From contig OX578133.1 of NCBI GenBank assembly GCA_951213105.1, forward strand, positions 142,954,851-143,018,850: DNA of 64,000 nt. The letters are read 5' to 3'. The stretch is from Amaurobius ferox. Its lineage: Eukaryota > Arthropoda > Arachnida > Araneae > Amaurobiidae. Of this stretch, positions 48,755-60,650 are shown one piece after another. Under the pieces are notes generated by a model. That model did not search any database and had not been told where the DNA came from. It saw only the letters and a list, made by a program, of their open reading frames with translations. Both the position numbers and the translations under genes were made by a program. Every line of letters starts with the position of its first letter. The stretch's first letter is position 1.

Positions 48755-48783
48755 TAATCCAAAGTTACTGTATACTGCTCGGT

Positions 48784-51280
48784 ATGTCTAAACGATCACA
48801 TACTTCAATTTTACATTTCTTTGGTAAAATTCACGAGTAAATGACTCTCACATGAGTAGTGCAAATGCAGACATAACGACATCCATCCTAAGTGCTTCTT
48901 CTTCCACTCAGCATGAATGTGGTGCTTTTATTGACAATTTCTCCGGTTCTGTTAGTGAAGTCACCCCTAGTTCAACACTTATATCGGGATCGAATAACGG
49001 TGTAAAGCCATCATGTGTGTCATCTAAACCCGACGAATATGAAGCGATCCTGAATGCCTCTCAAAGCTTTACTAAAGCACACCCATATGATATTGGATTG
49101 TTTGTAGCGAAAGATATATCGAATGATAAAAACTGGACATACTCAACAACGTCTGGGAACCCAATCCAGGATTTACTTTTCCAACAAATGGAAAAATAAA
49201 TTTGCGATTCCAGTGTAAATGGCTTTATCGGTGGAAATGGTTTGCTTATTCAGATTTTCTGGGTGGAGCCTTTTGCAAATTTTGTGCACTTTTTGCCCCT
49301 AATGATGGTGCCGGATCTGGTAAGCAGCCCTTAGGTCAGTTATGTGAAGCTAAATTTGATAACTGGAAAGATGCCGTCGAGCGATTTTCCCAGCATGAAA
49401 AGTGCCACTATCATAAGCAATCAATAGAGATTGCTGGAACTTCGAGTGACATTACGTATGGAAAGAAAAAGTCTGTGGAAGAGCAATTAGATACTGCGGC
49501 AGTGAGAAAAGAAATAGAAAACAGAAAAAATATCATACCAAGCATTGAAACAGTTTTGTTTTGTGGAGAGCAAGGACTCGCGTTGAGAGGGCAAAGGAAT
49601 TCAGGGAGAATTGCAGTGACCGAAAAACCAGATGAGAATGACGGAAACTTACGATCACTGCTTCGCTTCCGAAGTAAATATGACCCCATTCTGAAACAAA
49701 CGTTGGAATGCAGCGGTGGAAATGCGCTGTATATCAGCCCCCGAATCCAGAATGAAGTAATTGAAGCCTGTAATAATTTGATACTTCGCAAGCTTGTTTG
49801 TGAAATAAATGATTTAACTTTCTTTGCCATCCTCGCCGACAAAACAACTGACATCGCAGGTGTAAAACAATTATCGCTATGCGCTCGTTATATCGACAGG
49901 GGAAAATTCGCCGTGAAAGAATTTTTTTTTGCTTCATTCCTATCCATGATGTAACGGGTAAAGGAATTGCAACGACAATAATAAACAAGCTGCAATCATT
50001 AAATGTGGAGATCAAGAAGCTGCGTGGCCAAGGTTACGATGGAGCAGCCTCAATGAGCGGAAGACTAAATGGTGTGCAAACCCATGTGAGGGAAGTGATT
50101 CCATCCGCCCTTTATGTACACTGCTCTCTCTGTCCACAGCCTCAACTTGGCAGTATCAAAAGCGTGTGAGGTCACAGCAATACGAAATTGCATGGGGACT
50201 ATAGCAACCTTGTATGAATTCCTGAACATTCCAAAAGGACAACATGTACTCACGACCGCAATAAATGATATGGAAACATCTACTTCGCGACGAGAAAAAC
50301 TAAAACATCTCTGTGCAACCCGGTGGTTGGAAAGGTATGACTTTGTAACAGCAGTAATAGAGCTTTATGATCCAGTTGTTGAAACACTCCAAAAAATATC
50401 AGACTGGATAGATAAGGATTCGTCAGCACAAGTCAATCCTCTGCTGTGTACGGTAACAAATTACCAGTTTGTGATTTCGCTCTTTTGCATTCACAAGGTG
50501 TCCTCCTTAACTGTGCATTTGTGTAGGTTTCTGCAGAAGTCGACGATTGACCTACGGGAAGCAGTGAACCTGGCGGAAGACATTAGTAGTGAAATAAAAT
50601 CTTTGCGCGAAAATGCCTATGGCGAATTCTCTAAAATATTTATTTCTGCCTCGGAAGCCTTAGAGAAGTTAGGATTATCCATTATAAATTCTCGTGTGGC
50701 TGGAAGACAAACGAATTGCGTCAACGTATTAGCAGCGACACCAGAAACATATTTCCGTGTCAGCATTTTCATTCCATTTATCGATTCTTTCTTGTCCCAG
50801 CTGAATTTACGCTTCGTAACACACCGAGAAATTTTAAAAGGATTCCAGCTCATTCTACCAACTGATCCTTCAGTTTTGCAACCTTCAGAGCTTGAAGCGT
50901 TCGCAGTGCTCACGCAATTTTATGCTTACGACTTGAACGGTTGTCAGGAAAACTTAAATTCTGAGCTAACACTGTGGTATAAAAGAATTATGAGAGCAGG
51001 GGGACACGATAATGTTAGACCCCCCGAAAACTGCTATAGAAGGTCTGGCTATATGCAACCAAAATATTATGCCTAATATATTTAGACTTCTGGAAATATT
51101 AGCCGTCCTTCCAGTTTCTACTTGCACAACAGTCTTAAGACGTACCTACGGAATTCCATTGGAAGTACAAGAATGAATGGTCTAGCTCTTCTGAACATTC
51201 ACAGGAATCATACCCCAACTGCAGAAGATGCATTAAATGAACTTGCAAAGAAACCTCGTCGACTGGACATTGCCTTATAA
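48784..51280 (+). pseudogene. hAT transposase (ZMYM1 / 52-kDa-repressor-like), disrupted
   Basis: The likely start is ATG 48784 (MSKRSHTSILHFFGKI), ended by TAA at 48838. Beyond it come an 'AHPYDIGLFVAKDIS' segment and a TTF-type zinc-finger-like block ('FQCKWLYRWKWFAYSDF', 'GAFCKFCALFAP', 'HEKCHYHKQS'). The DUF4371-like RNase H fold follows: 'FFAILADKTTDIAGVKQLSL' holds the first catalytic Asp, 'GQGYDGAASMSG' the second-Asp region, then 'CATRWLERYD'. The C-terminal hAT dimerisation part reads 'RLLEILAVLPVSTCTT' and, after a frame change, 'RMNGLALLNIHRN' and 'KKPRRLDIAL'. Breaks: frame changes near 48840, 49165, a T run at about 49921, about 50140, a C run at about 51015 and about 51145; a short deletion seems to have removed the 'ERSFS' stretch. 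The span of ~830 codons suits a full-length enzyme. Confidence 0.9.
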
Positions 51281-51689
51281 CCTGTGAAGTGCGCAGTGAC
51301 AAATCCATGCATTGACTCATAAGCATTGAGAATTAACTCTTTCATAATCTATTAGAACTAAAAAAAGTAACTTTTATATTATTCTGATGTTATACATGTA
51401 ATTTACAGATATAAATATATGTTAGTTTTCTCCTTTGATCACCTGATGGTGGGTGAGTTTATTTTATGTTATTTTCTAATACCTATGCCTTGGGCTTCTT
51501 ACTGCAAATACGTGCATGTAGTATATTCTTAACACCAAAAGAGTTTTCATATAAATAAAAAATATATTTACCTTTCGTATATACTGTACTGGCGTCAGAT
51601 CAACATGCATTGCCAATGCTCAATGGGAAATGCCCGAACGGATTTACGAGTATAATTCGAATAAACGATTTATTATAAAAGAATTACAC

Positions 51690-51775
51690 ACACAAACATA
51701 TATATATATATATATATATATATTGGACTTTCAAACTATTATTATTATTATTATATATATATATACATATATCAT
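51690..51775. repeat. TA and TTA microsatellite in the hAT 3' region
   Basis: (TA)n, (ATT)n and again (TA)n tracts. A C11 run follows at about 51808-51820. Confidence 0.9.
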
Positions 51776-52225
51776 GACGTCACTGGGGAAAAACTATCTC
51801 AAGGATGACCCCCCCCCCCCTTAAAGAAATCCTGGGTACGCCACTGTTGCGTAGGTTTTTACTTTGAAACTAAATCCATCATTACAGTTCAAAGGAAGTT
51901 TCGTGCCAAGTATAAAAAAACGCTGCATCTTGAAACAGCATTTTGGATTGACATAGCAAATTTTTTGGAACTGGAAGCGTTTTGGATCGAGAAAAAAGTG
52001 GCCGGCCAAGCACTTCTTCACTGCTCGTCTTCAGTTTTTATGCTTTTTTGGTATTTTTAAGGTACAGCGCCATTTATGGACAAAGTTTGGAACTAATTTT
52101 TTTATTTGCTTAACCAAAACTTTTCAACGTGGAAAGCATTTTAGTCCAAACCTCACTATCGTACGACAATTACTTGAGTTTATATTCAATTTTAAAATGT
52201 GTCAAGGACTTTTGGATCACCCTAT

Positions 52226-54235
52226 AGTACATTTCTTACAAAAAGTCTGCACCAGATAAACCTAAATGTCATAAATATTTCTTCATAATGTAATAACTAT
52301 CTCGTATTTAATGCAAATATTTGAAATCATGTAAGTGTCAATCCAGACAACCATACATATATTTTTCGATATTTACACGTTCAAATTGAAATGATAAGTA
52401 AATGAACGAGTATTATATATTATAAAAAAGAAAATTAAGTCTGCAATATTTCGTTGATCCTCTTTGGGTTTCAATTACAACTTTGTAATGGGCTGGTATA
52501 AATCCTATTTTAGGTAAATGGTAACTCAAGGTCGTGGTACCATACCCATAAAATATGCAAGTTGTAATTTCAATTGTATTGTAAATGTAACTGCAGTTGC
52601 ATTGAACTTCATGCCAAGTAATGCAGTGATTTTGTATGCCAATTTATGCATTTCATAGTAGCATCATCACGAATTGATCTGTAGAAAAGTATTTAATATA
52701 TAGACCTTAAACATATTTTCTCGTTAGGTACAATCACGTTTCATGTTATTACCATTCTGTGCCATAGCCTTTGATCACATAGTTTTTTTAATTAAATTGC
52801 AAAAACACTTTCAATCTTTCTAGCGGAAAACAAAAGTAAAGCTGTTGTCAAAAATGAGTTAGAGCTTTTGTCGCAAAATCCATTATTTACAGATGTGAAA
52901 ATTTCGTAGTTACGATTGTTACAAAAATTGTTGAAATTCGTAATATTTATAAGAGTAAAACTTGTTCGAGCAGTTAAAAACACATATTTTAGAGAGTACA
53001 ATTGTAATTTGTAAGACGTAGAGAGGGTAAAATCCAGAATCACGACGTCTGAAAGAAAGTTTAGCGTCCAGCAATAGGATTTCAAAGTTCGAAGTTGAAA
53101 TCTGAAAAGTTTATTTTGCCAAAGTTGTTATTTAAGCATATTGAACAGTTGAAAGCTGCAAATGTTTCATTTCTAAATTGTTCACATTATAGTGCAATCA
53201 ACATAAGCCTCAATACTGAAGCTAAAATATTATAGATCATTTAGATCGATGCCAAAAATACTTAGTTCAGTTCTGAACTGTACTATTTATTGTAATTAGA
53301 AAACGGCAAAATTTATGTATAAATGTAGTTATAATAGTGTTCAATGTAAAATATACAATTTAAAATTGTAAATGCTACAACCATGCTAACAAAACTATGT
53401 ATATTCTTATGCAATTACGTCTAAAAGCAAGTGTGCTTAGATTCAGTTCGGTGACCTTAGTTGATATAGCTAAGACTAAAACACCAAGTCAATCAAAACT
53501 ATGAAAACTCAAGTCAGTTATAGACGAGACAGGTATTCACTTGTCTCGGGCATGATTGTGTTTTTTTCCTGGCTCTATGCATGATGTCTGTGGCTGTAAT
53601 TCTATCCCACTAACGTCACTAAATCTGCTTGGATGTCACTCCTTGGTAGAGCTTGTGTAGTCACAACAAAATTCAATTAATTTCTACTCAAGTTGTTTAT
53701 GTTTGGATATTGTCGCTTCAATTAAGGTTGGTTTTGTAGTACGAAATAAGTAAAGTGAAATTAATGTGTAATAATTTGTAAATAACTACTCTATTATTTA
53801 TCTTATGAATTTCAATCGCCTATACTTATATATAATTCAGCTAACTCTAAGTGAGATTATTCAATAGCAATGTAAGTTTAGATAATAAAATGAGTATTTT
53901 TATTATTCGAAAACGTAAGATTTTGCATCATCACAGATAATTCAATCAATAATATTTTTAAAATGTTACAAATGAATAAATATTTTTATTCCATAGCTAA
54001 AACGAATTACTTGGCGGTATTCAGATTCTAAATTAGCGCCCGCTAAGTACATAATACAGATACAGACAACACCATACGGTTTCCAAATCGCCTGTATTAA
54101 ACCAAAATCATTTCCTCCTTTCGTTTCAAACTATATCCTTTAGGTTCAATACATGTATAGTCGCGAGCAAATATTTGACATTTATGCGCACAAATATCCA
54201 CTTCTCCACAACAACGCCCAGTAAACCCGCTAACT
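52226..54235. other. AT-rich intergenic DNA
   Basis: No recognisable gene. The 97-residue minus frame 52792-53085 has no identifiable domain. A 7-bp hairpin cgagaca/tgtctcg lies near 53523-53546. Confidence 0.4.
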
Positions 54236-54239
54236 GGTA

Positions 54240-54640
54240 GAAACGGCCGAAACTGTGAAGGAAAGACCTTCGCCCGTGGTATCGAAAACTAAAATGTATA
54301 AAATTTTGGTTGGAAATTAATAAAAAATAAAAAATATAGTAATTATAAAACTTTTTTTCTGTTTGAAGATATACGCATATATTTTTGCCAAACCATAGAA
54401 TTGTACTAATCTTCCATTTCGGTTGCGTGGAAATACGTATTAAATTACCTAAAAAAAGCATAAAAGCATATTTCGATGTATTGAACCATAAATAAATATG
54501 AAGGAAATATCCTACGGATTCGGTTAAATAATCTTTAGAAAGAATCTTCCTCGATCCTTAAGCTGGAAATTCTGCATAATATTTTTGATTCTTCAGGAAC
54601 CGATTTGTGTGAAAATGTATGTATTATTAGGAAAAAGTCT
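54240..54640 (+). repeat. Family 6 dispersed repeat, copy 2
   Basis: Landmarks 'tttttgccaaaccatagaat', 'attacctaaaaaaa', 'atcctacggattcgg', 'aagctggaaa' and 'ggaaccgatttgtgtgaaaa' match copy 1 (18700) and copy 3 (58615). Confidence 0.65.
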
Positions 54641-54789
54641 CTATATTTAGAAGATCTATCCTGGATTCTGACATAACGAATGAAGAAATCCTATCCTAAT
54701 GACATTAAGCTGACAACTTTTTGATTCGTTGCCGGACTGTCAGCCCAACCTTATGTTGAAGAACTATGAAGCCTTAAAAAAAAGCTTGG

Positions 54790-55045
54790 CTCAACCTTAT
54801 GTTCAAGAACTTTGGCTAACGTCTCTGATGCGTTATAATGATGTTGAGTTTTTGTTATGTTTAGATGTGTTACATTTAACTGTTAATAAATGATTTCGGT
54901 ATATGCCTGTCACCCTTCCTCCAAACGAAGCACTGTATACGTTTACGTTCAACGTGAATCAATATTCAATTGAACGCTTCAGTAGTATGGCGTTGTTCGA
55001 GCTATGAATTTTTTTTACGAAGTAGCCATCATAAAGTAGTGATCT
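54790..55045 (+). repeat. Direct repeat, left copy (54.8/56.1 kb pair)
   Basis: Shares 'gatgcgttataa', 'ctgttaataaatgattt', 'atatgcctgt', 'atcaatat' and 'tttttttacgaagtagccat' with 56140-56385. Spacing is about 1.34 kb. Confidence 0.75.
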
Positions 55046-55301
55046 CGATTAAGGAATCGTTATTTTGCCTCACCGAAAATTTGTAGGAGTTTGCTACACC
55101 GGAACTTTGGGTGGATATCGACTATTTTAAGCGTTGCATGCGACCTTTTGAATGGCTTATCCACACTTGCAGCAGCGGGAAATTCAGGTAAGTGAAAGTA
55201 TTGAAACGCTTTTCATAGCCTGAAGTGTTTGCTTTGTTCTAGATTTTTTTAATGTCGTTTTGGAATTGTCTGTTGCAGGATGATACTTTCAGATGTTGGA
55301 T

Positions 55302-55345
55302 ATACAGGGTGTTTCAAAAAGATATATAAGTTTTGAACCGTTAGT
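55302..55345 (+). repeat. Single Tc1/mariner-like terminus
   Basis: 'tatacagggtgtttcaaaaa' has the same form as the ends at 48416 and 60491, but no inverted partner was found nearby. Confidence 0.4.
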
Positions 55346-55675
55346 ACTACACACATACTTCCAATTGAAATATTGTTTTGAATCGTAGGAAAAGTTAGTC
55401 TGAAATATTTTCAAAACTTGGGGAGGTATTTATATAATAATATAAAATATAACTTTTTTACATGGTCCATTTAGAGTAAAATATTCAATGACTCGAAAAG
55501 TGTTTATAAATTTCAATGTAGCAATTATCTAGTTTTGCATATATACCCTTAAAAGCACAGTATGGAGAATGGAGCAAATTCCTGACTTGAATATATAAAG
55601 CATTGTTCTTACTATGCAATTTTCGAAACAATTTAGGGATCCTCCGCAAAATAAAGCTTTAAGTGCACTGTGTTG

Positions 55676-55742
55676 AAGACCCAGACCGTCCGACTCGTCC
55701 AGAGGACTAAGAGCAACTATTTGGACGGCCGGGAAGACAAAA
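55676..55742 (-). repeat. SINE tail fragment
   Basis: On the minus strand: 'ttcccggccgtccaaatag' to 'gagtcggacggtctgggtct', matching the tail of SINE copy 1. No body. Confidence 0.7.
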
Positions 55743-56139
55743 GTGCACTGTGTGTAATTGTTTTTGATGAAAACCCCACTCCAAATAATATACGGACCTC
55801 AAAAGATTTTCTCATGAATATGAGCACGAGTTTTTACTTATAATCTTTAAAAAAATTTGAATGGAGTTCAGATTTTATGTTTTCAGTAATCAAATTTTCT
55901 TCGCTAAAGGGCTATATAAAATGCTATTTTCTGTACTTTTATGCTAATACGTTACGCAGTCTTGAAAGTGTTTAAAAAATCTATTATTTTAATATAATTC
56001 GTACTCAGTTCACCGACTTTATTGCATCAACGTTATAAAACGTTATAAATGTGCATGTTTGCAATGTAAACCTACATATATGCGTATGCAATTGCCAACT
56101 ACAGTCGCTTATGCTTGTACGGTTCTTAGTCAATCTGTC

Positions 56140-56385
56140 CCAACTGCTAATGCCTGGGATGCGTTATAACAAATTTGAGTTAATGTCATGTTTTGATTTG
56201 TTAAGCATATCTGTTAATAAATGATTTAGTTATATGCCTGTTGACGCTTTCTTCAAACCAAGTGTATATTTTTATGTTAACATTTATCCGAAATCAATAT
56301 CTAACTATACTCTGCAATGGTATGGTGAACTAGATTTTTGAGCTACGTATTTTTTACGAAGTAGTCATCATAAAACCATAAGTTG
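56140..56385 (+). repeat. Direct repeat, right copy (54.8/56.1 kb pair)
   Basis: Contains 'gggatgcgttataacaaatt', 'tctgttaataaatgattta', 'gttatatgcctgttgacgc' and 'attttttacgaagtagtcat'. Confidence 0.75.
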
Positions 56386-57340
56386 AACTTGGGATGTTTA
56401 GAATTTATCCTATGAAGACATTTAAAATATAATACTAGAGATTGTGCATGAATTGACAAGAAGCAAATACGAAATATGTTCAAGTACTAATTCCTAATTT
56501 TATAGTTAAATAATTGTTTTGTTTAATTCCTTTATATATATTTAACTTGTGGAAGGAAAATGTGTTGAAAATAAAATAAAATATGTCCAATATGTACTTA
56601 AATTTACTTCAGAAAGCGAAAGAAAAGATTCTCTAAATATTCTTTTTATCTACAGTATACCAAAGAATATTTTTCAAAAAGCACCACACAGTAATCTCTC
56701 GTGTCTTTTGTATTTTTGAGATCGTAAGGACTGAGAAATAGTATTTGAAATTTTCCGTGACAAAGAGTTATTTAAGAAGAAATTTTGAACCTGTTTATTT
56801 TCACATTGAATGACATAAATAAGTTCAATAGTTTTAGATATATATCTTATGCATAGATTAAAAAGTGCTGAAAATAGTTTATGGAAAATTAGATAGAATA
56901 GTTTATAGAAAATGTATAGATATATTTATCAAAAGCCGTATGTTTTAATGTTCTTTCCCATTTGAATTCACAGTTACTGGATGAATATTATGAGAAATTA
57001 TTTTTATTATAACATTCATATATTTGAGATAATGAATAAATTCTAGTTAATCCTTAGTTTAAATATTTTGCTATATCTCTAAAATAGAACGCTATAATCA
57101 GTACTTTTATATCAAACCAGAGATTGGCTTGATAAATCTCTTAATCTGGAGAGACTACAATTTTAGGGAATCTGGATCCAAAAAAATGTTAAGATGTTTT
57201 GAATATTAAAATCGCAACTTTTTCAACATGAACATAATTATGATTGAAAGCATCAGTTTGGAGTTTGGGACAGGGAACTCAGGAACTCAGGGCTCTTGAG
57301 TTCTGATTTCACGAGGTCATGTGTAGACTTTTAATAGAAT
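56386..57340. other. AT-rich intergenic DNA
   Basis: No feature supported. Confidence 0.4.
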
Positions 57341-57346
57341 AAAAAA

Positions 57347-58466
57347 AATCTGATCAGTACATGACTTCCCTGCAGATTCAAATTCATATTGTAATTTATT
57401 ATATCATTATGCATTAAATTGTGTTTAATTGCAGAAAATAATATGGATAATTTTCTGATATTATATCCAATGCGTTTTATTATTGCATCTCCGTTTCGTT
57501 TGACAACTTAATTCACTTTAAATTCTTCAGGTCCTTAAAAATTCCAAAAACTACAATATCTCGAGAACGGCTTATCCTACAGTCATGGGGCCAGATTCAT
57601 TAGCTTAGTTGTCACATTTTATATGTAGAACAAGTACTTAATTAATATATTTTAGTCATTTGTTTCAAAGTTTCACTATCTTGCACATGTAGTATTTTAT
57701 TTTAGATCGAATATATTAGATTTGCAGGTCATTTCGCCAAAAAGGGAGATTCTTGTTTTTTTCGAATCGTATCAAAATCTAACCATCATCACAGTATCCT
57801 AAGAGCGACTTATCTACCAAATTTTGTGTAATTTCATCAATTAATTAGTTTGTCATCTAGAATGAATACATACAATTTCTGCGGGCCATTTCGGTCAAGA
57901 AGGCGGGTTCTTTTATTCTGAATTGTACCAAAAACTAATCGGCACCAGGGTCACACCCAAAGTGACTCACCTACTAAATTTTATGAAATTTAGTCCATTA
58001 GTTGAGTTAGAGTGCATATATACAATTTTTGCGGGCCATTTCGTAAAAAATGCAGGTTCTTCTCTTTCGAATCGTATGAAAATCTAATCAGCACTAGAGG
58101 GATCCACAAGTGACATATCTATCAAATTTTGTAAAATATGATCAATTAGGATCAACAGGAAATTTTTGCGGGCCATTTTGTAAAAAAATGCGAGTTGTTT
58201 TATCCCGAATCGTACCAAAAACTAATCAGCATCAGGGTCACACACGAGTGACTTACTTATTAAATTTTATGAAATTCGGTCCATTAGTTTTTGAGTTAGT
58301 GGATGCATTGCACAGACAGACAGACACACACAGACGTCACGCTAAAAATAGTTTTTTTGCATTCTAGAGGTCTCGAAACATGTAAATCCGTCGAAAACTC
58401 GAGTTGCGATATTTGGCATGATTCCAATACTTTCCCTATACATTACCATGTATTGCAGGGAAAGCA
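57347..58466 (+). mobile_element. Family 2 element E, with ~140-bp internal tandem repeats
   Basis: 5' end aatctgatcagtacatgact, then 'tccctgcag'. Four internal units begin near 57731, 57898, 58038 and 58175 ('gcgggccatttcgtaaaaaa' type; 'caaattttgt' closing). The last unit leads to 'gaaattcggtccattagttt', a GACAGACA/CA run, 'gacgtcacgctaaaaatag', 'cgtcgaaaactcgag' and the 3' hairpin ctttccctatacattaccat / gtattgcagggaaag. Non-coding. Confidence 0.75.
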
Positions 58467-58614
58467 ATATGTCTGTCTGTTTGTTTGTCTGTTGGTCGCG
58501 TAGCGGAAAATCGAAGTAAACTACAGATGTAAAATTCGGTACAGTGATACTTCAAGTCATGTCTCCAGACACTTCGAAGAGATTTTTTTTTATTCAAATT
58601 AGTTTTTTGTTATT
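58467..58614. other. Short spacer
   Basis: Contains a small GTCT-rich run (58469-58500). Nothing else. Confidence 0.4.
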
Positions 58615-58765
58615 TTATGTTGAACCGCAATATTGATCGATTTTTACACATATCGGTACCTTAGTGATTGGAAAGATTATCAAAAGTTTCCAGCTTGACA
58701 CCATATCGGAAAGAAAGAACAATACGAGCTTCAAACAGAATCCGTAGGACAATTGCTCCATATTT
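58615..58765 (-). repeat. Family 6 dispersed repeat, copy 3 (inverted)
   Basis: The minus strand shows 'gtcctacggattctg', 'aagctggaaac', 'gataatctttcc' and 'ggtaccgatatgtgtaaaaa', in the same order as in copies 1 and 2. Confidence 0.6.
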
Positions 58766-59240
58766 AATTTTATTAAGTTTACCAATATATGCTAAATTTC
58801 TGCAATTTCATTTTTATTGTGTTTCATAGGCACATTTTAAGATTTACGCGATTTAGCGCCTTTAGTGGCAAGGAATTCATGGTATTCCTCTCACGTGACT
58901 TTCTCTTTCTTCCAAGCTGTTACCATTGGGAAACATCTTTGTACGAGCAAAGGTTCGCATGTTTTTCGAGAAAACATCAAGAATCGCATTTCAAATTAGA
59001 CATTTGATTCGTATCATCTGCAATCTATGATTAAATTTTGTAGCTGTAGCTCAAACAGTAGAAAGTCAGAGGTTGAACAAACTCAGAATATACAGTACTT
59101 AATATAAAGTAATTAGAAGATGTGTATTAGCGGAACTGTACTATAGATTTCAGTTTAACGTACTAAATATAATTTGTGGGGGCTATATTTAATACTATAA
59201 CAAATATTTATTTTAAATTTAGCTTCATTTTAGTCAAAAT
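58766..59240. other. AT-rich intergenic DNA
   Basis: No feature supported. A weak tRNA-like phrase (gtagctcaaacagtag, then aggttgaac) near 59043-59072 is too degraded to call. Confidence 0.35.
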
Positions 59241-59249
59241 TTCGTCTAA

Positions 59250-59630
59250 AGAACTCCCCCCCCCCCTGGGGCGGGCCACCCAAGATGGTGGTTTCGGATG
59301 TTGGCTCTGTAGCTTTTATCCTCCAAAAGGGGGGGGGGCAAATTAATCCGGGGGTAATCAACCTCGCTGCTAATGACTCAAGGATGCAATCGCGGAATTG
59401 ACGAGGCATTCCCCGGACTCTTCCAGGTGGCTGGATCACGGGACTGTGGCTATTTATGCCCTGAGCCCAGGTCTGGCCGGTGACCGGAGTCGGGCCGGGC
59501 AGGTCCCTTCGGCCCCTGCCCGGTGAATGATTCCGCCGAGTTTCGCGACCGAGGTTGCGGCTTTTCTGGAAAAGAGATATAGTGGTTGCCGCCTCATGTC
59601 CCACTTATAGCTAAAAACCTTATAGGTTAG
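59250..59630. other. GC-rich block, unclassified
   Basis: An isolated ~370-bp block of high GC content with C10 and G10 runs at 59256-59266 and 59330-59338, and a 9-bp perfect hairpin, ccgggcagg (59495-59503) with cctgcccgg (59515-59523), loop containing ccttcgg. The minus strand is open for 124 residues (59230-59604), rich in Arg, Pro and Gly, with no recognisable motif. It may be a piece of a retroelement, but I cannot name it. Confidence 0.45.
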
Positions 59631-60490
59631 CTGGGCTTGCAGGTATGAGTATCTGTGTAAAGAACTTCCAAATTGACTATTCGGTTACACATTTTACTAT
59701 TTTCTCTGATTTGATAATTTTTAGTACTCCTATTTAACTTTTCTTATTCTTATTTTAAAACACAATTTTAAAATGTTGACATACATATGTTATGAGCAAC
59801 CAAGAAAATAATGTTGACTTTATTTTTTCAAAGTCCATTTAATCGTTCGTTAAGAAAGAAGTTTGTTGTTTTGCATTACATTTTGAAAGACAAATTAGAC
59901 GGAATATTATAAACCTTTCTCATTTCCTTTTCAGAAGCTCATTCCAATTTTATTCCTTCATTGCAAATTCAAAGCAATGACGATTTTTATTTTTTTCGCT
60001 TTTATGCATTTTTTCTTGTGGTTGAAGGCGAAGGAACTAATTAGCATACCGGCTTTCTCTAAATTGAATTTATATTCCCGTTTGAATTATTTAACTTGCA
60101 ATTTTCCCTAAGTAAATGGTTTCATAGCTTTTAAGCAGAGGTTGATTTAGAAGTTAATTAATTTATACATAAAAATGGAATTATAACTTTCAAGTCGCGG
60201 ATGAATGAAGCGAATTTACAGATACATGAATTTATTTTAACTCGATTTTCATTAATTATCGAAATTTGTGTGATCTGCAATTTTTTTATCCTAATTTGGA
60301 AACTTATTTTACAATTTGTATTCAAAATACAGTTTCAAATTAGAGGTCTTTAGTTACGAACTGTTGGCTTTTAAGATTTTTTTATAAGATTTTTATGTAC
60401 GTTCCACGATAAATATTTTCTTGTATATCTAATCATTGTATATATAATTGAATATTGCATATCTAATTGTATATTATATATTTAATTGTA
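59631..60490. other. AT-rich intergenic DNA with TATATCTAATTG repeats at its end
   Basis: From about 60424 'tatctaattgtatat' repeats lead up to the mariner insertion and continue after its right end (62578-62640), so the element interrupted this tract. Confidence 0.6.
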
Positions 60491-60650
60491 CAGGGTGTCC
60501 TCGGACTTTTACAGCAAAAAAAAAGGGTGATAGTACACAGCGAAATGAACAATATTTGCCACAGAGCCTAGGATCGCAATCCACTCATAGTGGTAGAAAA
60601 GGGGAAACGTGACTCGTTCACATTGAATCTTTCCGTTGATCCAAAGAAAA

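Larger units (their letters stand above)
48680..51846 (+). mobile_element. hAT transposon, 3.17 kb, with 8-bp TSD
   Basis: The left end cagtcgcgtacgcaagg and right end cctgggtacgccactg are degenerate inverted repeats of the CAGTGGCGTAC type common in hAT elements. The perfect 8-bp direct repeat ttgcgtag flanks them at 48672-48679 and 51847-51854, the length characteristic of hAT. Inside is one transposase reading frame on the plus strand, now broken, and a TA-microsatellite near 51690-51775 in the 3' part. Confidence 0.92.
48416..52225. mobile_element. Outer TIR element (Tc1/mariner-like MITE) hosting a hAT insertion
   Basis: The first ~165 bp (cagggtgatccaaaagtcct onward) is repeated inverted at the right end (aggacttttggatcacccta), roughly 90% identical by eye, with landmarks 'aaactcaagtaattg' and 'acgttgaaaagttttgg'. 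Without the hAT insertion the element is only about 640 bp. It keeps no recognisable transposase. The end sequence resembles the mariner derivative at 60491. Confidence 0.85.

Noticed and set aside
52792..53085. 97-residue minus-strand ORF as a host gene
   Set aside because: No recognisable domain, and such a length is expected by chance over 64 kb in six frames.
54790..56385. LTR retrotransposon with ~250-bp LTRs
   Set aside because: No TG...CA ends, primer-binding site or gag/pol sequence between the repeats.
59230..59604. 124-residue minus-strand gene
   Set aside because: Low-complexity Arg/Pro/Gly composition from GC-rich DNA, and no family match that I can support.
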